From NCBI GenBank assembly GCA_963971285.1, contig OZ020259.1, positions 9,734,001 through 9,798,000 of the forward strand: 64,000 nt of DNA. The letters run 5' to 3'. The number at the start of each line of letters is the position of its first letter. Within the stretch, counting starts at the first letter, position 1. A model generated the notes under the pieces. The model was not told the origin of the DNA. It ran no database searches and worked only from the letters and a program-made list of their open reading frames with translations. Positions 46,101 to 53,774 of the stretch are shown in pieces. Source of the stretch: Astropecten irregularis (taxonomy: Eukaryota; Echinodermata; Asteroidea; Paxillosida; Astropectinidae). The position numbers were made by a program, and so were the translations under genes.

Positions 46101-47881
46101 GACAATCTAAGGCAATCAATACATGAATGTAGAAGTCTTCAACATATATTCATTTATTTCAAATTATTAAAAAGTGAACACAGACAAATTGAATGAATGA
46201 ATTAAAAAGCCGTATCCTCTTTGAGTGTTCCCCCATGTACCGTTCCAAGGTTGCAGCATTGTTGCATGTATCATTGAAACGATCCCTGGGGTATGGCGGT
46301 GTGTGCGTGGTTTCATGGCTTCTGACTGCCAAATGAACAAAGATAGTTGACTATCGGGGTCACCACCAACATAGGGCTGGATGGCTCACTCCAGTCAATT
46401 TTTCTTTGTTCACTTTTCAAAAATTGAATGGAACGGGATTCAAACCAGAGACCCCAAAATACCGTACCGGTGCTCTTACCAACTGAGCTATCCAGCCCCG
46501 CATGTATGTTGGTGGTGTCTCTAATAGTCAATTATCTTTGTTCTTTTGGCAGTCAGAAGCCATGAAACCACTCACATACCGCTATATTTTATTGATACGT
46601 GCAGTAAAGATAATTTAAGTTTAGGGACACAACCAACATAGGGCTCAGTTGGTAGAGTGCCGGTATGGTATTCCGGAGGTAGCTGGTTAGAGTCCTGATC
46701 CAGTCGATTTTTCTTTGTTCACTTTAATGACTTAAAATTAATCCAGTCAATTTCCCTTGTGGATATTTATTGACTAATTTATTTCGGCCTGACATTTCGA
46801 TCCTAGCAGGATCTTTAGCTGTCGATAAAAAAGATCCTGCTAGGACCAAAATTTGTCAGGCCCTCCTAACTCCAAGCATTTGATAAATTTCAGCTCATTA
46901 TTTTGGCTAATGAGCAGTTTACAGTGCTCAGTGTATTACTTGCATTGATTAATTTATTTCAATAGAAAACTTATTACCTTGTCATCAATAAAATGAAATG
47001 TGTCAAGTCCCACGCCAAATGGAAATGTACATGTATATTTTTGTCCTATTAATGATACTAAATACTGAATAACATTTAGATGAACCCTAACACTGCTGAG
47101 AGTTAGATGTCTTAAGTTACACAGCATCTAGTATTGCACTACACAGTGCGACAAAATCCATTCCAGAAGTTGTTGCTTTCTGTTGCAGTTGGCAGTGTAT
47201 ATGTACCATGCACAGGAAGCAACTTGCAAAATGTGTACATTATGTGTAACAGGCAAATCATTCCTGTCATTTTAATTTATTACCTGTTGTGTTTCTTGTT
47301 CTGCTTCCTCTGCCCCTTCCCCTCCCTCTGCCCCTCCCTCTACCTCTTCCCCTTCCTCTACCCCTTCCTCGTTTGCTGTCATTGTTTCTTCCTTTTTCAT
47401 CTAGAGATTCTTGGTTTGTCTGGACATTCAGGTCACCTTCATTATTGCTCCCAGCAGTGTTGTTGATGTCTGTCTCAGAACTCTGACATCCATGTGGCAA
47501 TAAATCTCTTGCATCAGTAGCTTGGCTACTATCCGTTACTTTGGCCTTTTTGTTACTGCATTCATTAATATCATCATGTTGTAATCGTTTTCTATTTCCG
47601 TCCTTCATATCATTTGATTCTTCAGGTGAAACCAGTGTTGGTTGGCCTTTCTCTGCTGTTGCATTACATAACTGACATTGTTGTCCATCCTCTTTGGTAC
47701 TGCATGTACAACTGCTGGACTTTCTTTCAAGCAAGCTTGCTTCAAGCTGGTCATCATGACCTTGTTGACCACAGGGCTTGACTGATTTCCTTGGCCTACC
47801 CCTCCTCCTTTTTGGCTGTGACTTCGTATCAGTCCCATTAGTCTCTTTAGTTCCTTCAATGTCACCAGTAGCTGGATACAT
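28071..47881 (-). CDS. gtf3c2: Zinc-finger / WD40 protein: ZNF512-like fingers joined to a GTF3C2 (TFIIIC110)-like WD40 domain, 21 coding exons
   Basis: Exons 5' to 3': 47284-47881, 45975-46106, 45038-45189, 43998-44087, 43315-43501, 42478-42622, 42046-42130, 41436-41547, 40508-40586, 39168-39260, 38553-38671, 37948-38155, 37545-37789, 36565-36708, 35491-35628, 34368-34527, 33432-33525, 31712-31843, 30173-30454, 29195-29281, 28071-28196. All phases agree: 3408 nt, 1135 residues. In order: AT-hook RRGRPRKS, an (RG)n stretch, a C2HC finger, a C2H2 finger, a C-x4-C..H-x3-C finger, a C2H2 finger of the CGKIYTSKPGLAYH type, an acidic linker, then WD40 repeats (HEYGCIWDMKWCPSG, DRHVKIWDVRS). The WD40 half resembles GTF3C2, a DNA-binding-side subunit of TFIIIC for RNA polymerase III. 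The finger half resembles ZNF512. Family names are from memory; the exon chain is read directly. Confidence 0.85.
28316..28663. mobile_element. PIF/Harbinger-like MITE
   Basis: Inverted ends ggcctaaaaaaaaaaattgt... and ...accatttttttttttaggcc continue into tgttgccctca / tgagggcaaca. TAA lies on both sides (28,313-28,315 and 28,664-28,666). It lies in the last intron of the minus-strand gene. Confidence 0.78.
28710..29120. mobile_element. Inverted pair of family A tRNA-like SINEs
   Basis: A minus-strand copy (about 28,725-28,890, box gggattcaaacccacgacct) and a plus-strand copy (about 28,950-29,115, box ggtcgtgggtttgaatccca) face each other. They lie between exons 20 and 21 of the minus-strand gene. 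Confidence 0.72.
29195..29281 (-). CDS. gtf3c2: Exon 20
   Basis: Reads DNLSTDRLSTDSKLSNQQ, then HHSHVAVHK. Phase 0 on both sides. Confidence 0.8.
30173..30454 (-). CDS. gtf3c2: Exon 19: low-complexity insert
   Basis: Reads RVYSTQVHQLQPLNNNQ and a Ser/Thr/Asn-rich stretch, then DYTWDQCTTYQEFRDKAYVL. It looks like a disordered loop between propeller blades. Confidence 0.8.
31159..31303. mobile_element. Near-palindromic hairpin MITE
   Basis: gctgatttcactaacgcttt at the left end pairs with aaagcattagtgaaatcagc at the right, and the arms continue inward for about 70 bp each. It forms one long stem of about 145 bp. Confidence 0.7.
31712..31843 (-). CDS. gtf3c2: Exon 18: WD40 repeat
   Basis: Reads GLEFSDWLNSLLVCNDDGDV, then SLFVVPQTLRFGSARKKQ. 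Phase 0 on both sides. Confidence 0.85.
32550..32890 (-). mobile_element. Family A tRNA-like SINE with palindromic end
   Basis: Minus-strand core with ggtgggattcgatccaacga. To its right the sequence aattgatttttggtcgggaa folds back on ttcccaaccaaaaatcaatt at 32,855-32,878. Confidence 0.68.
33432..33525 (-). CDS. gtf3c2: Exon 17: WD40 repeat
   Basis: Reads SYTGNRIVCFSTGASVTTHA, then SFTISGSTVW. Only this acceptor (tgtgtcag) keeps the frame from exon 16 into exon 18. Confidence 0.75.
34080..34115. repeat. Short palindrome
   Basis: tgtatgtcttcacat and atgtgaagacataca are exact inverted 15-mers around a 4-base centre. Confidence 0.6.
34368..34527 (-). CDS. gtf3c2: Exon 16: WD40 repeat
   Basis: Reads ENCLVSVSTDRHVKIWDVRS, the clearest WD signature, then MHGACSDCKWMDYSGAVAVA. 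Confidence 0.9.
34560..34790 (-). mobile_element. Family B tRNA-like SINE, decayed
   Basis: ccggaataccgtaccagcac ... gagccatccagccctacgtt, followed by the family's 5' flank (gaccccaatggtcaattatc ... agtcatgaaaccactcacat). Confidence 0.6.
35129..35345. mobile_element. MITE with aaggcctttccacatga ends
   Basis: aaggcctttccacatgacga at the left is mirrored by catcatgtaaaaaggcctt at the right, with inner inverted blocks (aaactctc / gagagttt). Intronic. Confidence 0.6.
35491..35628 (-). CDS. gtf3c2: Exon 15: WD40 repeat
   Basis: Reads SVAMWDLLCQSPLLRVCQ, then HAHDARVVSISWCPF. Asp at the exon 15/16 junction comes from G+AT. Confidence 0.88.
35665..35995 (+). mobile_element. Family A tRNA-like SINE flanked by direct copies of its tail
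   Basis: The tail sequence gtgaagggcaagcctaattt ... tctcccgaccaaaatcatt occurs on both sides of the core (35,810-35,880), as in a tandem SINE dimer that has lost one core. Confidence 0.65.
36565..36708 (-). CDS. gtf3c2: Exon 14: WD40 repeat
   Basis: Reads ALTLRPGLDS, QCWCVDWVADNGHTKVAAGF and SN. The blade is finished by the next exon (GSVAMWDL). Confidence 0.88.
36835..37145. mobile_element. hAT-like MITE with 8-bp target duplication
   Basis: Inverted ends catagagatacatactaata and ...ttggtatgtatctctatg. gtgtacat stands directly outside both ends (36,827-36,834 and 37,146-37,153). An 8-bp duplication fits hAT. The interior has several CG-rich words, no ORF. Confidence 0.75.
37241..37526. mobile_element. 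hAT-like MITE
   Basis: The ends cagggcccaatttcaagcaa and ...ccataatttgggccctg are inverted. Flanks aacacaat and aacttaat agree at 6 of 8 positions. It lies 19 bp from the exon 13 donor. Confidence 0.65.
37545..37789 (-). CDS. gtf3c2: Exon 13: WD40 repeat
   Basis: Reads CMAHEYGCIWDMKWCPSGCW, then DRIGLLAIACSDGSLRIFNV. This is the part most like GTF3C2. The hAT-like MITE at 37,241-37,526 ends 19 bp beyond the donor. Confidence 0.9.
37948..38155 (-). CDS. gtf3c2: Exon 12: first WD40 repeat
   Basis: Reads NMFVGGPVWSIAWCPHPS and ends GPGAIQLWALDGLEQA, a beta-propeller blade with IQLW in place of WD. Confidence 0.88.
38553..38671 (-). CDS. gtf3c2: Exon 11
   Basis: Reads RNSCRYLPEAQKSISFKCM and ends in a serine run. 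RYLPxxQKS is a feature I associate with GTF3C2 just before its first WD repeat. Phases match exons 10 and 12. Confidence 0.8.
39168..39260 (-). CDS. gtf3c2: Exon 10
   Basis: Reads RQRRFDHSEVKTHVASAIAV, then DWSSWKQLSE. Phases match on both sides. Confidence 0.82.
39465..39775. mobile_element. Family B tRNA-like SINE pieces, inverted
   Basis: A minus-strand core at about 39,510-39,580 (ggatttgaaccagcgatccc ... actgagctatccaaccct) is followed by a plus-strand 3' half at 39,680-39,775. Confidence 0.62.
40508..40586 (-). CDS. gtf3c2: Exon 9
   Basis: Reads ETRRGCRRRLTLKECISLFM, then ENTSNE, with a strong donor gtaagt. The acceptor is a cagcag tandem, so one residue may vary by splicing. First exon absent from the upstream duplicates. 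Confidence 0.78.
40828..40965 (-). mobile_element. Family B tRNA-like SINE, decayed
   Basis: actggagtgggatttgaatc ... ctaccaactgagtcatccag and then the tail ttcccttgtggttatttg in + orientation. Confidence 0.6.
41436..41547 (-). CDS. gtf3c2: Exon 8: acidic linker
   Basis: Reads KKQSDEQGEDLDWFDEGTDE then DDDDSDIYDYSEEESTN. It separates the finger half from the WD40 half. The donor region gaccatttgt is locally duplicated in this copy (41,409 and 41,433) but single in the 56.5-kb copy. Confidence 0.85.
42046..42130 (-). CDS. gtf3c2: Exon 7: basic linker
   Basis: Reads ALTSMQDITKDMMENASN then RKNRRINVNK. Phase 0 at its end, donor gtaagt. Confidence 0.85.
42300..42460 (-). mobile_element. Family B tRNA-like SINE (full core)
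   Basis: gactggagcgggattcgaac, cggcgacctcctgaacactg, and ...ctaccaactaagctatccag, 17 bp upstream (+ coordinates) of exon 6. Shared with the duplicates at 57,285 and 63,790, so older than the duplication. Confidence 0.7.
42478..42622 (-). CDS. gtf3c2: Exon 6: second half of a C2H2 finger
   Basis: After the split Gly codon it reads KIYTSKPGLAYHMKAAH, completing CEVCG... as C-x2-C-x12-H-x4-H. It then has APPPEVVSQPQLHH and a basic GGGRMKRRAAER. Confidence 0.88.
42930..43290. mobile_element. MITE family R copy
   Basis: aaggtagtatcatactttag at the left end, aaaatatgatattaccttta at the right, next to the exon 5 donor. Present in the duplicates too. Confidence 0.65.
43315..43501 (-). CDS. gtf3c2: Exon 5: C-x4-C finger and first half of the next finger
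   Basis: Contains KLTCRVPDCKKTFSTMSGYN, then YHERTC, a C-x4-C ... H-x3-C finger, and FKCEVC, whose finger is completed by exon 6. The family R MITE ends within about 30 bp of this exon's donor. Confidence 0.87.
43998..44087 (-). CDS. gtf3c2: Exon 4: C2H2 zinc finger
   Basis: A 30-codon exon holding one finger: CHHCQREFQSSAGLKYHLLA then AH (C-x2-C-x12-H-x4-H). Phase 0 on both sides, so the exon is a movable module. Confidence 0.88.
44100..45030. other. Intron without recognised elements
   Basis: AT-rich intron between exons 3 and 4 of the minus-strand gene. Conserved in the duplicate without gene-like content. Confidence 0.45.
45038..45189 (-). CDS. gtf3c2: Exon 3: C2HC zinc finger
   Basis: Contains CPICYCRRRFPESMQQHYDV followed by Cys: C-x2-C-x12-H-x4-C. 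It ends SANK in phase 0. The preceding NQVELWKTQCQELGYAK is the usual lead-in of this finger type. Confidence 0.87.
45975..46106 (-). CDS. gtf3c2: Exon 2: basic linker, degenerate AT-hook
   Basis: Reads DCQQSDKNKAISSEMC, then RQRERPKRDSS. The duplicate at 60,928 has RQRGRPKRDSS, which is a true AT-hook core; here Gly is replaced by Glu. Splice sites ccttag and gtaagg. Confidence 0.85.
46195..46770. mobile_element. Cluster of family B tRNA-like SINEs
   Basis: The + copy near 46,375 lacks the middle of its tRNA-like core, a minus copy runs 46,425-46,505, and another + copy lies at 46,640-46,770. The duplicate at 61,320 keeps the full core of the first copy. Confidence 0.65.
46785..46935. mobile_element. 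Penelope-like terminal fragment
   Basis: A near-palindrome ggcctgacatttcgatccta ... aaaatttgtcaggccctcct, related to the one at 22,030-22,105. Such hairpin ends accompany PLE copies in many marine invertebrates (from memory). Confidence 0.5.
47284..47881 (-). CDS. gtf3c2: Exon 1 (coding): AT-hook, Cys-rich patch, RG repeats
   Basis: Starts at ATG 47,881 (MYPATGDIEG), because the frame is closed by a stop at 47,948. It encodes SQPKRRRGRPRKSVKP, a canonical AT-hook core; a small Cys patch CTCSTKEDGQQCQLC; and a run of about eleven RG dipeptides ending GSRTRNTT. The RG run is coded by a purine-rich simple repeat and may vary in length. The donor is gtaataaa at 47,283. It leaves one G for the next exon (G+AT = Asp). 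Confidence 0.78.
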
Positions 47882-47947
47882 AGTTGTTGTATGAGGCACA
47901 TTGACATGGAAGACAACATCAAATTGTGTTTTGGTTGTTATGGAAGA

Positions 47948-47998
47948 CTATTCATTCAAAGATTCCAAATATTGTAGGATCTTCACAAAGATCTCCAT
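47948..47998 (-). promoter_or_regulatory. Upstream ORF in the 5' leader (16 codons)
   Basis: ATG at 47,998 opens MEIFVKILQYLESLNE and stops at 47,948, in the same frame as the main ATG 117 nt downstream. It lies in the same exon (acceptor atgtatgtag near 48,019). It could reduce translation of the main ORF. Confidence 0.4.
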
Positions 47999-48260
47999 GA
48001 TGAATTAGCTCAGTAACACCTACATACATAGAAAAGAAAAACAGGAAAATGTTAAGTCAAAACTTTATAGTTGTCCTTCATAAGAAATCATTAAATTTCC
48101 TGTTCTGTTCAAAGTTCTGCTTTTAACTTTCAAAGCCCATGAATCTGCATTTCTTTGACAAGAACCAAAGTATGAATATTTTTCTAGAAGCTTTTTAAGA
48201 ACTGAAAATATTTGTAAATAACCACAACCCCCAAAAGAACAAGAGAGTAGGCCACTAGGT

Positions 48261-49345
48261 TTAGGTAAGCGTTACTTGATGGGGCCCATAGCTGTAAAGA
48301 AAATAAAAACAACTGATCACCTTCTATTGTTCCAAAACTATATTTTTGACTTTCAGCAAATGTTCCTGAGTCCTTAAAACCTTAGATTGAAGAAATTTGT
48401 GTAACATTTCAGAATAAAAATACAATTTTTTTTACGTGCTTGTTGTGAACGTCAAACAGCCCATCTGATTGAGTGGAGCCATTTTGTCTGGTCTGGTCTG
48501 GTACCCAAACCCAACAGATCAAGAGAACTCAAAATCAGATCATAAACCTTTCTATATATATTCTCTACTGCGGCCGTCCATGTGGCCATAAGTTGCCACA
48601 TTATCGTCACCGTTTTTATCCCATAATTTCCCTAAAAAATTTAAGCCCTGCCATCTTTTCCACAAATTCAAACTTGCTGATATTGAAGAGGACTCCACAA
48701 ACGTCAAGTAGGTAACTACTTTGTAAAAAGTTGTTTCCTTTATAGTTATTGGCCCCATCAAGTAACGTTTAGGCCAGGGGTGGGCAACCTACGGCCCGCG
48801 GGCAGCATGCGGCCCGCCATTGATTTCTATGTGGCCCGCGAGATGCATCCAGTAAGAAAAAAAATGTGTTATGTGCTTCACACAGTGCGGTACGGTATAA
48901 ACACAAAGAACGAGCTAGCTCCGAGTTCCCTATTAATAGCGCTCCGCACTAATGACGTCACACGAGTCCCCGAATGTCAGACAAACATTGACTCATGCAC
49001 GTAGTGTACACCATGCATGCACGCGGACATACCACACGTTTGCATGGTTGCAATGTAATTTGCCTGAGATCCGATGTGCTATTTTTAGTGCAAGTGCGGA
49101 GTGATATTGCTGGCGCTTGTGATGTGCCTAAATGCACATGGTCATTGTATACCTGAAACCAACACCTCTCAGTAGTTGTCAGGTTGTGTTCCTAAGTGGG
49201 GTTGCCCTCTAAGTAAATCCTCGTTACTGAATGTTTGAAATTGAAAGTGCATTGTTGACCATAGTGTGGCCCTGCCAAATTTTCCATTCCTCGTTTCTGG
49301 CCCATTGATTCATAAAGGTTGCCCACCCCTGGTTTAGGCCTAACG
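48261..49345. mobile_element. MITE (gcgttacttgatgg ends) interrupted near its right end by a hAT element
   Basis: Left end taggtaagcgttacttgatg and right end ccatcaagtaacgtttaggc are inverted. A diverged, opposite copy lies at 50,684-51,135. The hAT element at 48,775 is inserted in the right end. Confidence 0.6.
48775..49331. mobile_element. hAT-type nonautonomous element with 8-bp target duplication
   Basis: Inverted ends caggggtgggcaacctacgg and ...aaaggttgcccacccctg are classic hAT termini. gtttaggc flanks both sides (48,767-48,774 and 49,332-49,339). 557 bp, no transposase. Confidence 0.88.
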
Positions 49346-49679
49346 TTTCTATTATTCTGCAAATTAGGCTTGCCCTATAATTGGGTTTCCGCGTCAGTGA
49401 AAACCCTTTTCTTTTGTTCTGTTTTTTTTTTTTTCTTCTTCTTCCTCTTCTTCAGCCAAATTTCGTATAGACTTTGTACAGGGGCATTCTACGGGCCACT
49501 TTGGTCACTTTTAAATGGCTGATCTTAACCAAACTTGGTATGAAGGAAGTCCATATAGCATAGATGTGCCCGCGTAAATAACGTCATGATGACGTCATTA
49601 GGTGTCACGTGACCAGCGATTTGAATTTAATAATCAAAATCTTTAAAAATCAACAAAAAATCAACGGTTTGAGATATTT

Positions 49680-50250
49680 ACTTGATTCTTTCAACAAAAA
49701 TGATTGTTAGGCAGGGTCTTTCTTTGTGACACATTACTTGACCTCTGTGACCTATACTTCCGGTCAAACAGGAAGTAGCTCCTCATTTAAAAGTGGTAAG
49801 AGCTAGGATCACGATTCTTTCACCAAAAGTGAATGTGAGGCAAGGTCTTTCTTTGTGACACATTAATTGACCTCGGTGACCTTTACTTCCGGTCAAACCA
49901 GAAGTTGCTCCTCATTTAAAAGTGGTAAGAGATACAATCATGATTCTTTCACTAAATATCAATGTTAGGCGAGATCTTTCTTTGTGACACATCGCTTGAC
50001 CTCTGTGACCTCTACTTCCGGTCAAACCGGAAGTTGCTCCTCATTTAAAAGTTGTTAGAGCTACAATCATGAATCTTTCACTAAATATCAATGTTAGGCA
50101 AGATCTTTCTTTGTGACACATTGCTTGACCTCTGTGACCTCTACTTCCGGTCAAACAGGAAGTAGCTTGTCATTTAAAAGTGGTAAAAGCTACAATCATG
50201 ATTCTTTCGCCAAATGTCAATGTAAGGGAAGGTCTTTCTAATGACACAAT
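49680..50250. repeat. Satellite-like array, 129-bp period, about 4.4 units
   Basis: The block acttccggtcaaac recurs at about 49,757, 49,886, 50,015 and 50,144. Each unit also has tttctttgtgacacat and cctcatttaaaagtggtaag. Units differ by several substitutions. Confidence 0.85.
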
Positions 50251-50683
50251 TCGATCTGATTGACAAGCAATTTATATATCATATGCGGAAAAGCCTTATG
50301 TGCTGTTTCAAACAGCCATAAACTCTAGTTACTATTATTATTCATTCATGCCATATGAAAAACATCACAATACAAGATGGGCAAAGGAGAAGCAAAAGCG
50401 ATGGCAATCACTGTGGTTAGAGACCTGCCACTCCATGAGCTTACAGATGAAACCTTCTAAGTTTGAGCTCTTTGCTTTATGGCATGATGTACAATACATG
50501 TAGACCCTTAAACATTTTAAACAGCCCAGGCTAAATAAATCACCACGGTCAGCCAGGATCTGAGCGAGAGCATAGCGATTTATCTGGGCCTGGTAATAAA
50601 AATACCTGTGTTTGAGTTTTTCACATCCCACGTTGGTCATCACAGCCATAGTGAGATGTAGCTCCAGGTTGCAGCTAATCAGG

Positions 50684-51135
50684 TAAGCGTTACTTGATGC
50701 GGCCCAACACTATAAAGGAAAGGGAAACATCTTTTGTAAAGAGACTCACATCCATTCATTTGTGGTGTCCTCTTCTTTGAACAACATTTAGCAAGGTTAA
50801 ATTTGTGCAAAGAGGGCATGGTTTTGATTTTTGAGGGAAATTATGGGGTAAAAACGGAAATGAAGAAGCAACTTTTCACAGCTGCACAGATGGCTGGAGA
50901 CAAGAGTATAGTCTGATTTCCACTTTCATTTTGGGGATTCTTGATCTGTTGGAACTACAGATCAGACTAACTAGAACTAGCGAGATCAGATAAAATTAGG
51001 TTGTTTGTTAGTTTCCAAAAACCATGACAAGTACGTTAGAAAATTGTATAAGTTGTACAATGAAATGTTGCATAAATTTCTTCAATCTAGGGTTTTAGAA
51101 CTCAGGAAAATTTGTTGAAAGTCAAAGTTTTTCTT
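50684..51135. mobile_element. Second copy of the gcgttacttgatgg MITE, inverted and diverged
   Basis: aggtaagcgttacttgatgc ... gaaattatggggtaaaaacg aligns with the reverse complement of 48,600-48,765 (cgtttttatcccataatttc). Confidence 0.55.
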
Positions 51136-51554
51136 AGGACACGTACACGAGGTCACTTAACCGCTTGACAATATGCCTGGAGTGAAAACAAACATGCGTA
51201 ACACAATGCGCTGGAGTGTGCGCTGAAGTGACGTATACGTACATGTACATGTACATGTATTGCCGACCAACAAAATTTAAACCGCCATTTTGTGTGGAGC
51301 AGAGCCACACAAATTAAATTCCGTTTTTTACGTTCTCGTCTGGACATTCGTCAGAAAAGGTCGATTTTCATCAAAAGGGAATGATCGTGAGTACAAATTA
51401 ATATGCTGTATTTCATCTTTGACTTTCATAAAAGCAATGGAGCGAGTTTCAGTTCTGTTTGTGATGTTTTTGGTGTAATTTGGGGACATTTTCGGCGAAA
51501 GTGCCGTGAAATTTTGTTTTTCCTGTGTACGACACATCTGGAGCAATATAATTC

Positions 51555-51615
51555 ACTGGGGCGCTAGACTGACCGTCAACCCCAAAAGTCAAAAAAGGGA
51601 GTTCAGCGCCCCAGT
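51555..51615. repeat. Hairpin, 11-bp perfect arms
   Basis: actggggcgct and agcgccccagt flank about 39 bp. It abuts the large inverted repeat that begins at 51,637. Confidence 0.6.
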
Positions 51616-51636
51616 TAGGCCTACTGGGTCTAGTAG

Positions 51637-53774
51637 TAGGCCCTAGGCTAGTTGCGATGATCGTAACCCTAGGTCTGACCAGGGACTGGGACCTTAGGGT
51701 TACGAGAAAACGTATTCAAAATGTTTGGGAATGACATTTTGGCCAATTCCTGAAGTAGGTTTCCACTTAGTTTTCCACTTTCCAAAATCCAAACACAAAA
51801 TCTGACTACATGGATCTGATTGGTACTTATCAATGAGTCATATAAAACCACTTTGAATATCGAAAGATCATTATATTCAGAAAAAATGACCCAAAACTTA
51901 CCGAAGGTGTCGAGATTCCCTCCGTTTGCCGTCAGTCGGCCCATTTTCAATAGTGCGCAGAGTGCCATCTCGACCAAATTACGTCATGCGAAATGCCGTT
52001 TTGGCTGTTCCACCTTTCAAACTCAAACTCGCAGCCCTATGGAGGGCTCGTATCACGTGCGTTGTACAGTGCTATACACGGCATATCGCGTACAGTACAG
52101 TGTGTGAGCGTGTCCGTTAAATAAATCACAGGTTATTGAATTGACCAGACCCGTGTGCCGAAACTGCCGAATTAAGTTTATTTTCCGCCGCTCTTCTGAT
52201 ATGACAGGTGAAGAAAAACGTATACGGCGTGATTTTTTTCCGACATCTAACACAGGCCGACATCGAACACATGCGAAAATACGGTTCATGGAGAAAGAAA
52301 TGGAGTGTATTGTACACGATATGTATGTGTTTTATACCTCCATATGGTTATATCGTTGCTAGATCTAAATAAAAATATTCTGATCGACCGTCCTTCCAAA
52401 GTACAGTTAATCGCAGGCTGATCAGCTTATAAATCTTACTTGAATTTCACTCAGTTATTTTGTTCAATTGGCCAAGTAGAAACACTTTTTTCATAATTAT
52501 ACTTAATCTAAAAAAATTATCGTGAAATTCTTCCGAAACCGACCGCCGATCGCATTAAAAAATTTAGACGTAAAAACATTGCCCACACCGCAGAGAAATA
52601 CAGCCTGGTATCCGCGTGCGTAATAGCCACAGTTTCAAAGCAAACGTAGTTAACGTACATTGTGTACGTGTACCAGCGAAAGTCTCAATCAGTACATTAC
52701 ACGTGCCGTGGGCTTGAAATGAAGTGTACATGTATATTGCGCTTGGTCGGAAGGCCTACCTTTTTGGATCGTGACCGGGTTCGTTCCACCGTTACGGACG
52801 GTGGCTCACGGCCGGCCGGCTCGGTACAGATTTCGCCGTTGGCTTGAAATTGAAGTGTATGTTGCGCTCGGTCAGTGGATCGGGGCCGGGTTCGTTACCG
52901 TATACGGACGGTGGCTCACACAGCCGCAGCCTAGGTACAGAACTACAGATTTGCAGTAAGAAATTGTGGTTTTTCCGATGGAATATTCCTGTGAAATTTT
53001 TAGGAATATGTCCTCACTGTCCTACCGGGTATGATCATTTTTGGTGTAATTGATGACCGGATATATTTTTCAGTCCACCGTTAACTTCTGTGATGAGGTG
53101 GATGACCTTTTTATTTCTTTGATCATGGATTGGGTCGGCACCGAGTTTGTGACTTGCTAACATTTGTCTGTTTGTGGGACCATTCATAAAGGAAATCATT
53201 TGAAAATCTTAGCAATTTCCTTCAGTTCATGATGAAAGATTTGAATTATCAGCGGCAGCTTGACATGGGCAAACAATGCGGACTTAAAAAAAAACCTCCT
53301 CACTGTATACGATATGCGTGTACATGGTATATCACAGCGCACGTGTTATTCTGCCCGGAACACCCCCTCCATAGGGCTGCGAGTTTGAGTTTGAAAGGTG
53401 GAACAGCCAAAACGGCATTTCGCGTGACGTAATTTGGTCGAGATGTCACACTGCGCACTATTCAAAATGGCCGACTGACGGCAAACGGAGGGAATCTCGA
53501 CACCTTCGGTAAGTTTTGGGTCATTTTTTTCTGAATATAATGATCTTTCGATATTCAAAGTGGTTTTATATGACTCATTGATAAGTACCAATCAGATCCA
53601 TGTAGTCAGATTTTGTGTTTGGATTTTGGAAAGTGGAAAACTAAGTGGAAACCTACTTCAGGAGTTGGCCAAAATGTCATTCCCAACCATTTTGAATACG
53701 TTTTCTCGTAACCCTAAGGTCCCAGTCCCTGGTCAGACCTAGGGTTACGATCATCGCAACTAGCCCTAGGCCTA
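51637..53774. repeat. Large inverted repeat with about 400-bp arms and 1.3-kb centre
   Basis: The arm 51,637-52,040 is the near-identical reverse complement of 53,370-53,774. The arms contain ggttacgatcatc/gatgatcgtaacc and tcgagat..ccgactgacggcaaacgg sequence, and weaker similarity extends inward about 60 bp. One arm translates partly in one open frame on each side, but I recognise no protein. Confidence 0.85.
52705..52965. repeat. Tandem duplication of about 130 bp
   Basis: ggcttgaaat...gtgtac/tatgttgcgctcggtc ... ccgggttcgtt ... acggacggtggctcac occurs at about 52,710-52,810 and 52,842-52,920, inside the centre of the inverted repeat. Confidence 0.65.

Larger units (their letters stand above)
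41247..46833 (-). repeat. Segmental duplication, copy A (exons 2-8 of the zinc-finger/WD40 gene)
   Basis: Collinear with 56,306-61,833; offset about 15,059 at the left end and 14,953 through the centre. Introns, exons and repeats all align, with small indels and scattered substitutions. The left border is at ttcctgttgattg, the right border in gtcgataaaaaag. Confidence 0.9.

Noticed and set aside
47289-47486. Leu/Pro-rich + strand ORF
   Set aside because: It is the antisense shadow of the RG-repeat coding exon.
51820-52107. ORF in one arm of the large inverted repeat
   Set aside because: The same open frame occurs in the other arm because of the repeat; no domain or homology recognised.
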